Positions 1-11,846 of a stretch of DNA of 64,000 nucleotides are shown piece after piece. This DNA is from Amorphophallus konjac. Lineage: Eukaryota; Streptophyta; Magnoliopsida; Alismatales; Araceae. Below the pieces are notes generated by a model. The model was not told the origin of the DNA. It saw only the letters and a program-made list of their open reading frames with translations, and ran no database searches. Within the stretch, counting starts at the first letter, position 1; each line of letters starts with the position of its first letter. Where the stretch lies: contig CM040120.1 of NCBI GenBank assembly GCA_022559845.1, positions 309,230,740 to 309,294,739 of the forward strand, written 5' to 3'. The position numbers were made by a program, and so were the translations under genes.

Positions 1-260
1 CGACCTCCTATGTAAGCGTTGCAGATTCCCTCGTGAACTTTCCAAAGGGCGTATGCCACTTTGACTTCTCAGAGACATTTTAGGCATAATCATATACGAC
101 CTCTTATAAAGGTCCCCTTGTATAAGAAGAAACCCAGCTGCCTTGGTCTTGTTCTTCTAGGCCTCCTTCGCATCGGTTGGGAGAATCCGCTTCTTTATGT
201 AAGTGAGGTAGGGGTCAACCTAAGGTGGCCTATCCGGGTCATTGACTTGTTGGACTTCTA
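1..260 (-). pseudogene. Tat-1 integrase N-terminal (zinc-binding) region, fragment
   Basis: Translation of the - strand near 1-130 gives a recognisable VHEGICNAYIGGR, the usual gypsy integrase stretch E(V/I)HEGICG.H.GGR just before the HHCC zinc-binding domain. The upstream part (130-260) reads only in pieces with stops. The catalytic DDE core would lie outside the window. Recognition rests on one short motif plus its correct position after RNase H. Confidence 0.6.
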
Positions 261-299
261 AGGCGGGCTCTTCTATGCTAGGCTTCAAGAGTTCTTCAC

Positions 300-1260
300 T
301 CAGAAATTTTTTTGACAAGCCATTCTCATTGTCGAGGCTAGCTGAGATAACACATCGGCCTTGACATTCTTTGCCTGAAGGATGCAAATGATTTTGAAGG
401 AGCAGAACTCTTCAGCTAAGGCCTTGACTCGGTTGAGGTATTTCACCATGGTCAAGTCTCGGGTCTCATACTCCCATGGACTTGATTCAAAATGAGTTGC
501 AACATAGAAGATCTTGAGGTGGGAGGCCCTTGAATGTTTGGCCATTCTGATACCTAATATGAGGGCCTCGTATTTGGGCACATTGTTCGTGGTAGAAAAG
601 CTGAAGCAAAAGGCATACTCTAGTGAAACCCCATCAGGAGCTACTAGTTTTAGCACACCACCGCTTTCGATCGAACAAGAGGACTCATCGACATGGAGGG
701 TCTAGGGCATTGTGGCTTTGTCGGCCAATCCCTTTGGTCGAGCGGCTTCCTCGGCTTTGCTTGAGGCCTTTGGGCTCATGTACTGGATGACGAAGTTGGC
801 AACGGGTGCCCCTTTAGGGTAGTGTGGGGTTGTATTCCTGAGTTCCACGGCCCACTTAAGTAGTCATCTAAACACCTTAAGCTTTTGTAGTATTTGCTTG
901 AAGGGTTGGTCGGTGACCTCTTCAATTGGGTGCACTTGAAAATGTGGTCAGAGCTTCTTGGCTGACATGATTAGTGTGAAGGCCAGCTTCTTCAATCTTG
1001 GGTATCAAAGTTCGGGCTTCTATAAGACCCAACTGACAAAGTAGACCAGCCTTTGGATGTTGCCTTCCTCCTTGACCAGGGCTGAGCTAACAGTAGTCGG
1101 GGAGTCTGAGAGAGAGAGTAGGAGGGCCTCTCTGCTGATCGATTTAGAGAGGACTGAGGGGGAAGACAAGTACCGTTTCAAGTCATCAAAGGCCTTCTGG
1201 CATTCCTCGGTCTTCTTGAAGCATTCGATCTTCCTCAAGATTTTTATCAAGGGTAGGCGC
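300..1260 (-). pseudogene. Tat-1 RNase H region (retroviral-type plus second, archaeal-type RNase H)
   Basis: Two homologous pieces are visible. The piece at 1250-1020 has FKKTEECQKAFDDLK followed by a degraded ALLVSLSDS-like stretch, the start of the Ty3 RNase H after the RT connection. The piece at 656-300 reads SLEYAFCFSFSTTNNVPKYE then ALILGIRMAK, the second RNase H typical of Tat elements (usual form LKFGFKATNNEAEYEALI). The first catalytic motif reads VDESS instead of VDGSS, and the middle (1019-657) has stops. In living elements this enzyme removes RNA from the RNA-DNA hybrid during reverse transcription. This copy cannot do so. Confidence 0.75.
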
Positions 1261-1394
1261 CAACTGGCCGTACGAGAGAGGAATCAATTGAGTGTAGTGA
1301 TTCAGCTTGTTAGATGCTAGATATCCCTGATTGAAGTTGGCAGTCGCATGTAAAGGACCGCCTACACTTTTTTAACATTGGCCTCGATTCCCCT

Positions 1395-1969
1395 CTAAGT
1401 GACTAGGAATCTAAGGAACTTGGCCAAGCCTACTCCGAAACACACTTCTTGGGATTCTGCTTCCTCTTGCACTTCTGCAGTGTCTCGAACATCTCGACCA
1501 TGTCCTAGATGTGATCGATTGACGGTTTGCTCTTGACGAGCATGTTGTCCACGTAAATTTCCATGTTCTAGCCGATTTGTTTGTCGAACATGCTGTTGAT
1601 TGGACTCTGATAAGTTGCCCTTGCATTGTTCAGCCCAAAGGGCATTCTTGTGTAACAATAGAGTTTGAAATCGATGATGAAACTGGTTTTCTCCTTATTG
1701 GTTGGGTCCATGTGGATCTGGTGATAGCTTGAGTAGGCATCCGGGAAATTGAGCATTTTGTGACCAAAGGTGGTGTCCACGAGTTGCTCTATGCTTGGCA
1801 GTAGGAAGTTGTCAATCAGATGGGCCTTATTCAAGTCGGTGATGTCCATGCACATCCTCCATTGGTTATCTTTTTTCTTCATCAGGACCATGTTGGAAAC
1901 CCATTTGGGGTAGTGCACCTCTCGTAGATGTCCCATGTTGAGATCCTTCTGCATGTCCTCCTTAACCAC
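1395..1969 (-). pseudogene. Tat-1 reverse transcriptase, broken
   Basis: The frame 1969-1568 contains the fingers/palm motifs W.SN(M)VLMKKKDNQWRMCMD, TDLNKA, and MPFGLNNARATYQ, all diagnostic for gypsy RT. The polymerase box that should read YVDD reads YVDN at 1555-1544 (codon AAC at 1546-1544), so one of the two catalytic aspartates is lost. Downstream the frame shifts: the sequence related to the KCAFGV..GKFLGF motif is in another frame around 1460-1400. Family function is DNA synthesis from the element RNA. Confidence 0.85.
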
Positions 1970-2509
1970 GAGTCAACACTCAAGGATTTGGGGTCTGCTG
2001 GGGGGGTACTCGGTGTTGATTGAAAGCTTGTTAGTGATGAACCTTGGCATGTCCGAGGTGCCCTAGACAAACACATCGGTATTGGTGGTGAGGAATGACT
2101 TGATAGCATCCATGGCCTCGGTCAAGAGTTGTGTTGATTTAGAGCTATTTGGTGAGTTCACCTTCTCAAGTAAAGGAGCTGAGGTCCTTTCCAGGTGAGT
2201 GATCTGCTGGGGCCGGCTCTTATTAGACTCAACAATCAAGGACTTAGCTGCCTTTTTCCCCTTGAATAACATTTTCGTGCTTCTATCTCGTTATCTCTGA
2301 CTTCCCTGACTCTGAGCAGCATAGGGAATTTCATCTTCTGGTGGTATGTGGACAACCTTAATCTTTCCTAAGATGCCTCAGCCAAAGATGGCATTATAGG
2401 ATAATTCCAGTTTTACAACCACGAAGTGGACTGTTGTGGTGTCCTGAAATGGGGAAGTTCCTAATGTTACAGCAATGTGACAACCCTTTCTATAGGTACT
2501 GGGGTGCCA

Positions 2510-2749
2510 TTAAAACCATAGAGGGTTGTGGTAAGGCCATGGGTTGCCCTTGGACAATCTCATTTGAAGAAAACAGTCATAAAACAATACAACAGGGGCA
2601 CTTCCATTATCAACAAGGATGCGATGTACATAATTTTTAAAAATTTCATTGACTACTAATGCATCCTCATAGGGGCAGTGGACTCCATCTAGGTTGCTAT
2701 CTGACAAGCTGATGATGTCCTCAGTCCGGGCCCTTTTTGGTATGTCCAA
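2510..2749 (-). pseudogene. Tat-1 aspartic protease region
   Basis: The - strand reads ISLSDSNLDGVHCPYEDALV and then HRILVDNGSAPVVLF. This matches the retropepsin of Tat-type elements (usual form ISFSDEDLEGV..PH.DALVI, then VLVDNGSS.DILF). The catalytic aspartate is in VDNGS, where the usual retropepsin triad is D-T/S-G and Tat elements commonly have D-N/G-G. The open stretch is only 79 codons and lacks its C-terminal flap region. Confidence 0.75.
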
Positions 2750-2979
2750 GTTGGCTAGTTGTTTGGCATACGCTCAGCAATGGGACAAGCTGTCACCTCC
2801 TATAACCAGTCCCTTGGATATCATCATGACCGACCCAACAATTGGCCTTTGGTGCTCTTCTGGCCTGGCCTCCTTGGCTTCTCCATGCTCCAAACAACGA
2901 AGGTCTTGAGATTAGGATGCGTGGTAGGGCAACATGCCATTCCTGATCAGCTCCAGGAGCTATTTGAGTTGCTTGCATT

Positions 2980-3673
2980 TGTCCATGGTGTTGTTGAAGT
3001 CCTGGTGGTAGTCACAGAACTTCGTCCTATCCCACCTGCATGGGTTGGAGTTCAGCTTCTGGGGCTTTCTCAAGAAGGGTTTCTCCCTGATCTTCATGAG
3101 GATCTAGCTTGGAGTAGATAATTGGGTCGGCTTGTTGAAGAGTGGATGTCGACGATCGCTATCATCATGTCCTGGCCTCTTCATGGTCGGTTCCTGCTTG
3201 TAGTGCCTCTTCCTCTCCGAGGGCTTAATAGGATCTGGGGCATACGCCATTAGGACCGACTCTCGGTTAACATACTTATGTACTTGGGTGACAAGCTCTT
3301 GGAAGAAGGTCGGGTGTTTCTTTCCTTGGGACCTCTGAAGGTCTTGATCAGTGGTCTCTGCTATAATGGCCGAGACAGCAATCGAGTGGTCCAGGTTCAG
3401 GACCTGGAGAGCCTCGACATGGAATTGAGTGAAATATTGCTCGAGGGTCTCTCCTTCCTTTTGGTAGATGTTCATGAGACATGCCAAGTTCTTGTGTTGC
3501 CGATGAAGGTTTTTTGAGATATACGATAAAGTATTGAACCTGTTGGAAAGGTCTTGAACTAGACCAAGGCGGCTGAGCTGTAATGGGGAAGAGGCGGAGT
3601 TATCCGCTCCTTGGATGGGGAGGAAGGCGTTGGACCTTTCCACGTTCTCGACGGGGGACAGTCGTCCCATCAA
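2980..3673 (-). pseudogene. Tat-1 Gag (capsid-type domain and knuckle)
   Basis: The 189-codon frame 3673-3104 contains HKNLACLMNIYQKEGETLEQ and the following YFTQFHVEALQV, the hallmark of the Retrotrans_gag domain in Tat elements. Downstream at about 3060-3010 a different frame reads FCDYHQDFNNTMDKC, a variant of the Gag knuckle C-x2-H-x4-H-x4-C in which the second His is Asn. Gag packages the element RNA. Frame changes between these parts show the gene is dead. Confidence 0.75.
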
Positions 3674-4498
3674 AGTAGTCCCCTGATGGCATCTTTGACT
3701 TCACCCGACAAAAGGGTCGCCAAGATGTCCTCGATAAAGGGGGACTTGGTGAGGCAAGTGTTGGCCAAAGGAATGCCTGGTGTCCCTTGGGCCAGATAGT
3801 GGACCTCCTTGCCGATCTTGTCCAGCTGTCAGTCGAGGTCCATTTGGAAGGTGCCGACTGACCTTAGGGCCCACTTGGACTAGCTTTGGCAGGGTCGAAG
3901 AAGACGTCGTCTGGTTGGTCTCCTGGTGATAGGCACACCCTCCAACTTCTCTGGGGGGTGAGTTGAGAGAGGGACCTCCTAGACACTGGGAGAGTGCAAG
4001 GAAGGACCCTCAGGTGGTAGTTTGGCTGTGGTGGCCTGAGATTGAGAGGTGTTTCCATCTAGTGGAACTGGCTCCCTGGCATTGACTTGCCCAACAACTG
4101 CGGTCTGTCCGATTGTGGTCAGGAGTGGGATGCCAAAGTGGCAAGATATTTGGGTTAACATCTCTTGTGGTGGGGAGAGTAAGGTGATTGTTTGGGTCAG
4201 TCGGGCCACCTCCCAAGAGAGTTGCTTAACTCAGTTGGCCTGAAGGGGAGGAGTTCTATCGTGGGCCCGTCAACGGGGTCTAGACTGGAGTCATTTTCAT
4301 CCATGCCATTGGTGACTCAGGATCTAGTGATTGGCCCTTTCGTGGATATTGTTCCCATAGGCGGCGCTAGTGATGTGTCGACAAGTCCTTAAGGGATTCA
4401 GTCGGGTAATTGAAGGTCAGTCTACGAGCAGTCTGGTCCGAGTCGGGCCTCCCGGTTGACTGAACCCTCCAACGATCAAGTCAAGTCTGAGACCAACA
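3674..4498 (-). other. Tat-1 Gag N-terminal/leader region, no intact gene
   Basis: This stretch lies between the recognisable Gag core and the presumed 5' LTR. Short open frames exist on both strands but none resembles a known protein. By position it holds the Gag N-terminus and untranslated leader. Confidence 0.4.
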
Positions 4499-4860
4499 TG
4501 TGAGGGAAAAGGAATATTTAATAATTTTGTTGAGATGTTCGTACCTGGTTGGGGCATTGGTCTCGATGTAGGGGGTTCCCCCATCTGGAGAAACAAAATC
4601 TCCTGTATGGGACTAAATTAACTAGCACTAGTTGGGCACTCGGGTCGGGTCCAGGTTGGGCCGGCTTTGTGTCCCATGGAGTAGGCAAAGCTGGGCCATT
4701 CAGCCCAGGTCCCCATAACTCACTATTACTGCTGGGGTTCCAAAAGGAGAAGACAAAGGCCGAAAGCAACCTATATGGAGGCTGTGAGGAAATGAAATTA
4801 GGCATTTTAAATGTAGACATGGTATATGATAGAGTGGAATAGCTAAATAGGATTCTGTAA
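4499..4860 (-). repeat. possible Tat-1 5' LTR (border uncertain)
   Basis: On the - strand a possible LTR end, CCTCACA at 4505-4499, is followed by TGTTGGTCTCAGACTTGACT, a plausible but unidentified primer-binding zone. The other LTR is outside the window, so nothing can be aligned and the outer border is a guess. Confidence 0.3.
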
Positions 4861-5464
4861 TCCTAATCATAATTAGTTAATTAGTAGGGATTTCGTTGAT
4901 GATGAATGCTGAATCCTTACGTTCATTATATGTACTGAAATTGCTTATCAAAGTTCTTTTTCTTCAAAAATGATGGGGGCGTGGCATGCCATACTCTGCC
5001 TTGGCCATCAGATCTTCAGATCAGATGGCCCAAGTTCATCCCAGCTTTTGGGGGGTGACCTTAAATTTGGTGCTCCCCTTCTCAGGAGCACTAAACTAAA
5101 GTTTGGCCTCCCTTGAAGATAAGACAGTGACTGGAGACTGGTACACCACACCCTAAGGGGCATGGCTCGCTAGCATCCCTCTTTCTTCAATGGTTGGAAG
5201 CAAGCCACAATAATTCAGATTTCTATATGATGTACAGCTCCATATGTTTAAGGCCCATAACTGGTAATGAGTGAATATCATCTTTTTATTCACCAATTGA
5301 ATGAACCGTCTGCAAAAGGGATTTTAATCTGTCAAATGCCAAATTGGATGTTTTCTATGAAATTGGTAGCTTTGTCTCTCATCTGCATAAAGGTGCCTTG
5401 TGAGAATCTGAAATGTCAACACTAGTTGACCTTTGGATGGAATTTGATGTTCGACAATTAGCAG
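4861..5464. other. AT-rich sequence, probably intron of the agmatine deiminase gene
   Basis: I see no coding homology. The stretch ends with a TTAGCAG splice-acceptor-like sequence directly before the first recognised exon. An upstream agmatine deiminase exon (start codon to the FN.WGG motif) was looked for and not found here. Confidence 0.4.
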
Positions 5465-7138
<1,674 letters not shown>

Positions 7139-7426
7139 TATAGTTGTCAGAGACTCGAGACAGTAAGGTGATCCCACCCAAGCACCTAATCTTTAGGTAG
7201 GCAGCAAGTTCATAGACCAATGCTTTGTGTGTGTCTCTGTGTGTAAGAGAGAGAGAGAGAGTGGGGGTGTAAAGTGGGGGAGCAAGTTTAACAGGATCCA
7301 TTTTAAAGAGGATCCTATTATGGTATGAACCCAAGCCATGTGCCTTGCTTGCCTAGGCGGGCATCTTGCTTGCCCAGAAGGTTGGCACCTTGGGTGCATA
7401 AAAGTGGCTGTGCCTTGACAACTATG
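7139..7426. mobile_element. non-autonomous hAT-like MITE, copy 1
   Basis: The ends are TATAGTTGTCAGAGAC and, reverse-complemented, CATAGTTGTCAAGGCAC. Flanks CAGTAAAT and AAGTAAAT look like an 8-bp target duplication with one mismatch, the length produced by hAT transposases. A related copy sits at 22535-23082: both share a GTAAGGTGA(C/T)CC(C)A stretch just inside one end. It encodes no protein and holds a (GA)n run near 7247-7261. Confidence 0.6.
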
Positions 7427-7840
7427 AAGTAAATAAACTATTGTTTTATGGTTTAACATAAATTAATCACCTGGCTTTCTTGGTGTAAATTGCTCTTAAG
7501 GGAAGGGTTTTGTCAGAAATTTTGATTGCTTTTTGGAGGGGCTTGGGTCAACATGAGGACAACAGAGGGAGGTGGAGGTAGGATTTTCTTGTTCTTAGTG
7601 GCAAAAGTGAGGATTGAAAGAGCGCACACACAGGCTGATGAGAAGAAGAGAGAAATAGGTGCTGGCAGTTTGAAGAGACTAGACCGACTCAGCCCTCATA
7701 TATATATATATATATCAATTGGAAAAAGTCAGAATTACATAAATGCCCCTACATAAGAGGTGATCGAAAATTACACAGCAGAAACTATAAAGAAAGACCC
7801 CCAAGAAGCAATAGAAGCAATAATTTTAAATCTTCCCTAA
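7427..7840. other. unassigned, possibly Copia-0 3' UTR/LTR remnant; (AT)n
   Basis: No coding homology. An (AT)n microsatellite lies at about 7698-7715. By position this should hold the 3' untranslated end or 3' LTR of the neighbouring - strand copia element, but the matching 5' LTR is almost entirely missing, so the LTR cannot be delimited. Confidence 0.35.
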
Positions 7841-8970
7841 TTACAAACTTGCCTCTAGCTCACTACACTCCCACTCAAGTTGAGCGTAGATATCTCTCAT
7901 GCTCAACTTGTCTAGTGTAGAAGCAAATTGAGCTTCTGTCATAGCCTCTGTGAAAATGTTAGTAACCTGATCGTATGATTTCACATAAGGTAAACATAGC
8001 TCTCCTGAGTTCAGTCTCTGTTTGATGAAGTGCCGATCAATCTTGACATATTTAGTTCTGTCATGCTGTATTGAATTGTTTGCAATGTTGTTTGCAGCCT
8101 TATTGTCATAGTAGAGCTTTAGAGGCAGCTCTACCTGCACTTTCCGCATCACCCAAGAGAAGTTCCAGCCATAATAGTTCTGGAAGCCTATGTGTCGTTG
8201 ACCTCTACTCAGCTTTTGCACTAGATTTAGCACACATGGTTTGTTTCTTGCTTCTCTAAGTGACCATGTTGCTTCATAGAAAAATGCAATATTCACTAGT
8301 TGATCTTCTGTCATCTTGTGAACTAGTCCAATTTGCATCAGCATAGCCTTCAATTCTCAAGTGGTTTGTTTTCGTGAAAAGAATCCCCTTTCCTAGACAA
8401 AATTTCGAATATCTCAGAATATGCTCCACAACTCTCATATATTTTATCTATGGGGTATGCATATACTGATTCACCACACTTACAACATATGCCAAGTTAA
8501 GTGGGGTCAAGGACAAATGCAAGAGTTTGCACCAACTATTGATACATACTACTGTCTGTAGGAGAGAGCCTTGCACCAGCTTCTGTCAATCCATGGTTTA
8601 ATTCAATTAGTGTAGATGCAGGTTTGCACCCCAACTTCTCGGTCTCTATAAATAAGCCAAGGGGATACTTCCTTTGGCAAATATAAACCCATGAGCGTCG
8701 GACAACAAGAGATAGGATCACTCGAATGGATTTTAACTTGCTACAGTAGCAAATGTCTGTTGATAGTCAATGTCGTAAGTTTGGGTGAACCTTTTTGCAA
8801 CTAATCTAGCTTGTATCTCTGTACTATGCCCTTTGCATTGTATTTGATGGTGTAGATCCATTTAGATCCAATTGGACTCCTCCTTTAAGGTAGATCAACT
8901 AGTTCCCACATACCATTCTTGTCAAGCGTATTCAACTGCTCTTTTGTTGCTTGCTATCATTTTGGATTCT
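7841..8970 (-). pseudogene. Copia-0 reverse transcriptase and RNase H, degenerate
   Basis: The RNase H frame 8353-7841 reads ELPLKLYYDNKAANNIANNS and QHDRTKYVKIDRHFIKQRL, the copia RNase H core with the D of YYDNKAA. Upstream pieces in the same direction are KLGCKPASTLIELNHGL (8700-8580, RT connection), a KGYTQTYDIDYQQTF-like RT stretch (about 8830-8745) and KNGMWELVDLP (about 8930-8885). These are separated by stops and frame changes, and a YVDD box was not found. Confidence 0.8.
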
Positions 8971-9014
8971 TTACAGCTTCAAAAAGCAGTATGTGGACTT
9001 CTTCAGAGTGTGTA

Positions 9015-10011
9015 GACTTCTTCAAAGTTAGTGTTTGGGCCAGCTGGGTGACAGAGAGACATATCTGTTTTGGCAGGATAGGTGGTGTGGGGACTCCTCA
9101 CTGGCGGAAGCCTTTCCATCATTGTTTGCTATTGCAAGCATACTAGGGGCTTCAGTGACGCAATCTTTTGATGCACAGTTGACTGAGAGAATTTGGGCCC
9201 CCACTTTTAGGAGGAATCTCACCCTAGAGGAGATGGATCAGTTGGAACATCTCTTCTCTTTCCTCTTGGACTTTAGTCCAGTCGTCAGTAGAGCGGATAC
9301 TTGGCTGTGGAGATGGGAGAGGGGAGGGCCATTTCTCAGTTAGGTCGGCCTATGCTCTCCTCGCTGATGGAGGGACACGCCATTCTTTTACTTCTCAGAT
9401 TTGGGCTCCCAAGAGCCCACTCAAGGTGAAGGTGTTGGCTTGGAGAATCTCCCATGGGCAGCTGCCCACCTGTGACAAGGTGGCACCTTTCCTTCAGCAC
9501 ATATCTACCTTGTGCTACTTGTGTGGGGACGAGGAGGAGGATTTGGACCATTTATTTACAAGATGTCCCTTCACAAAGGGCATTTGGATGAGGATCTGCC
9601 AGTGCACATAGCAGACCCTGGGCCACTTTGAGGGGGTCCGACAGCTTCTTACCAAGTGACACCGGAGGTGGATTCTTAATGGTGACAAGATTATCTGGTG
9701 GCTTATCCTACATGCCACTCTTTGGGCCCTGTGGAGTGGAAGGAACAATAGACTATTCAGAAGGGAGGCCAGGACAGAAGACAATTTATTTTCATTTGTT
9801 CGTGAGAAAGTGCTCTTTTGGGCAAAGCATGCTTGTAAAGTGGAAGCTTATAACTCCTTGCTTTTTTTGCTCTTAGGGAGTTAGTTGGGTACACCTTTTT
9901 GGTTTGGGCATTTTCTTGTATAGGGGTTTTGTGAACTAACAATATATACATGTACATCCCTCTTCTATTCTTAGTATATTTCGTGGTACCAACCACGTTT
10001 CAAAAAAAAGC
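9015..10011 (+). mobile_element. 5'-truncated LINE (L1-type non-LTR retrotransposon) inserted in Copia-0
   Basis: Only the 3' end of ORF2 and a short 3' UTR remain, ending in an A run at about 10003-10010. Copia-0 coding sequence resumes on both sides: the - strand reads STSIPN just right of it and FEAVKNPKW just left of it, neighbouring parts of one copia polyprotein. A clear target duplication was not found. 5' truncation and an A-rich tail are usual for L1-type insertions. Confidence 0.75.
9035..9880 (+). pseudogene. LINE ORF2 C-terminus with zf-RVT domain
   Basis: The frame 9035-9343 reads RETYLFWQDRWCGDSSLAEA and RIWAPTFRRNLTLEE, typical of the region after the RT domain in plant L1 ORF2 proteins. 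A second frame, 9426-9611, contains VKVLAWRISHGQLPTCDKV-like sequence and the zinc-binding motif CYLCGDEEEDLDHLFTRC. Further on WALWSGRNNRLF-like sequence marks the ORF2 C-terminus. A frameshift near 9340 and stops at about 9609 and 9657 make it a pseudogene. Confidence 0.8.
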
Positions 10012-10012
10012 A

Positions 10013-11841
10013 AATTTGGAATGGAAGTAGAGGGCAAGGTAGAAGGAAAGGTACAATAGTGAGGAGATATGTGAGGGTAATCAACAAACTTAGAGATGGG
10101 ATATTTTGTGCAGTCTCGAACTCCTTGTTGAACAGCAATAGGCACGTTCAGATCTGAGTTGGCTGATTCATGTAAAAGAGGTTCCTCAGGCTCATTAGGA
10201 ATAGCACCAAGGCTAGGGGATGCAGCACCCTCTGGAGTATGCCAATCAATAGTTGGTCTTGTCGCGAATTTTTGTCATGTATAGGTGATTAGAGGCTGTT
10301 CAGTATCCTGTGAACCTTCAGCTTGGAGTTGAGATTGAGCATCTGGAGATCATTTTGCAGCGGATCTAGAGGGCATAAAGGAAGCAAAGGGTGGCAATGA
10401 TGGTAAAGCAGGGGTAACAGTGTCAACCGCAGCAAGAAAGGAAGGTGAAGGTGAGCCATTTATCTCCGCTGAGGCAGAGTTTAGGGAGAGTAATAAGACT
10501 CTGATTCAAAAAGGGTAGTGTCTGTGCAAACAAAGGTGCTCCGGCTTGTGGGATTATAACAATGTTGGTCTTTTTGTGTAGTGGAATAACTAATGAAAAC
10601 ACCACCCCAAGGAGCTTGAGGACCAAGTTTGGTGCTGCCAGGACTAAGAGAATGAATGAAGCTAAGGTAGCTGAAGACCCATGGTAAAAGAGAAAACTAT
10701 GGCTTATTCGGATAGAGAATAGAGATGGGGAAGTGATTTCTAAGACCCTTGGATGGCATTCTATTTATGACATAATTTGCAGCTAGCACAACATCAATCC
10801 AAAAATCTTTGGGAAGATGACACTAGAAAAGAGGAGCCCAGACTATCTCAAGAAGATGGCGAGTTTTGTGCTCAACAACACCATTTTGCTGCGGGGAATA
10901 AGCACAGGAGAACTCATGAATGATGCCCTCATTTTCAAGAAAGATATCAACACTTTTGAGTAAAATATTCTCGAGCATTATTGGAGAGAATGATTTTTAC
11001 AGTTTTGCTGAATTGGATTTGAACCATATTACGAAAGAGTTGAATAATCCGCGGGCCTTCAACTCGAGATTTCAGTAAAGATATGAGCAGTGAGAGTAAT
11101 AATCAATAAAAATGATGAAATATTTATGACTATCCAAGGAAGAGATTGGAGGAGGACCACCTATATCCGAATGAACAAGTTCAAAAGGAGAGGAACTTTT
11201 ATTTATTGAATATGAAAATTGAGTTGTACAATGTTTAGCCAACTGACAAATTTGACACTGTAGAGATATGAGATTAACAGACTGAAACAAATAGGACTCT
11301 CAAAGACCGAAAGGGAAGGTGCCCTAATCTAGAGTGCCATAACTAGATATCTTGTAGTTTTTTATCGAAGCTTGGAGGTGCAAAGCACTAAAGCACACTC
11401 TTCCCTCTAGGCTGGAATATGTATAGATCAAGTACTTCATGGCTAATCCCAATTGTTTGCTTTGCTCCTAAGTTCTGAAAAACCCAATGATCAGAAAAAA
11501 AAGTTACTAAACAACACAATTGTTTGGTAACACTGCTCACGAAAAGCAAATTAATTGAAAGGGATGGAAAGTGAAAGAGTAGACTAGTAGAGGACAAAGT
11601 AAATTGGTTGGAAAATTTAATGGAGCCCTTGCCAGCAACAGTGGGCCCGGTTTCATCAGCAGTGTTTACTTTGTCTTAGTCAAAGGATAAAGAATGCGGC
11701 ATACATGAAGTAGGGATATCAGTCATGTGGTCCGTAGCACCAGAATCAATGACCTAGGAGTTACCAGGAGATTGAGTGGAGGCACTTAAGGTAGCACCTT
11801 GTACACCTGAGGAAGTAGAGGAAGAGGATGATTGGGAAGCA
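10013..11841 (-). pseudogene. Copia-0 protease, pre-integrase and integrase, degenerate
   Basis: Read on the - strand: a VIDSGATDHMT protease active site (about 11754-11720), a pre-integrase stretch (11597-11388), then an integrase core beginning CQICQLAKH and SSSPFELVHSDIGGPPP with FIDYYSHCSYLY (11290-11072), and finally an integrase C-terminal/linker part with VRDCTKYPISKFVDYPHISP (10145-10030). The order is that of copia. The rest of the DDE core (10013-11070) survives only as short pieces. SIRE-A inserted upstream of the protease. Confidence 0.8.
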
Positions 11842-11846
11842 GTTTG
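11842..11846. repeat. SIRE-A target-site duplication, left copy
   Basis: GTTTG directly before the LTR start TGTTGAG; identical GTTTG follows the other LTR at 22293-22297. Confidence 0.9.

Larger units (their letters stand above)
1..4498 (-). mobile_element. Ty3/gypsy Tat-type retrotransposon Tat-1, degenerate, 3' part off left edge
   Basis: Fragments read on the - strand in the order gag (about 3673-2980), protease (2749-2510), reverse transcriptase (1969-1395), RNase H (1260-300) and integrase N-terminus (260-1). This is the Ty3/gypsy order PR-RT-RH-INT. Every domain is broken by stops or frame changes, so the copy is old and inactive. The remaining integrase, 3' region and 3' LTR would lie left of base 1. 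Domain wording resembles the Tat lineage, as in Tat-2 in this window. Borders with the host gene are not resolved. Confidence 0.85.

Noticed and set aside
1395..1658. 87-codon - strand ORF as a separate gene
   Set aside because: It is a wrong-frame reading of the reverse transcriptase region; the correct frame contains the YVDN box.
4518..4842. Opposed ORFs of about 100 codons
   Set aside because: Shadow frames in a likely LTR, with no similarity to any protein I know.
5401..5464. An agmatine deiminase exon extending upstream of 5465
   Set aside because: The in-frame sequence before GAGCAGAAGG does not match the family (expected FN.WGG), and TTAGCAG is a good acceptor, so I start the exon at 5465.
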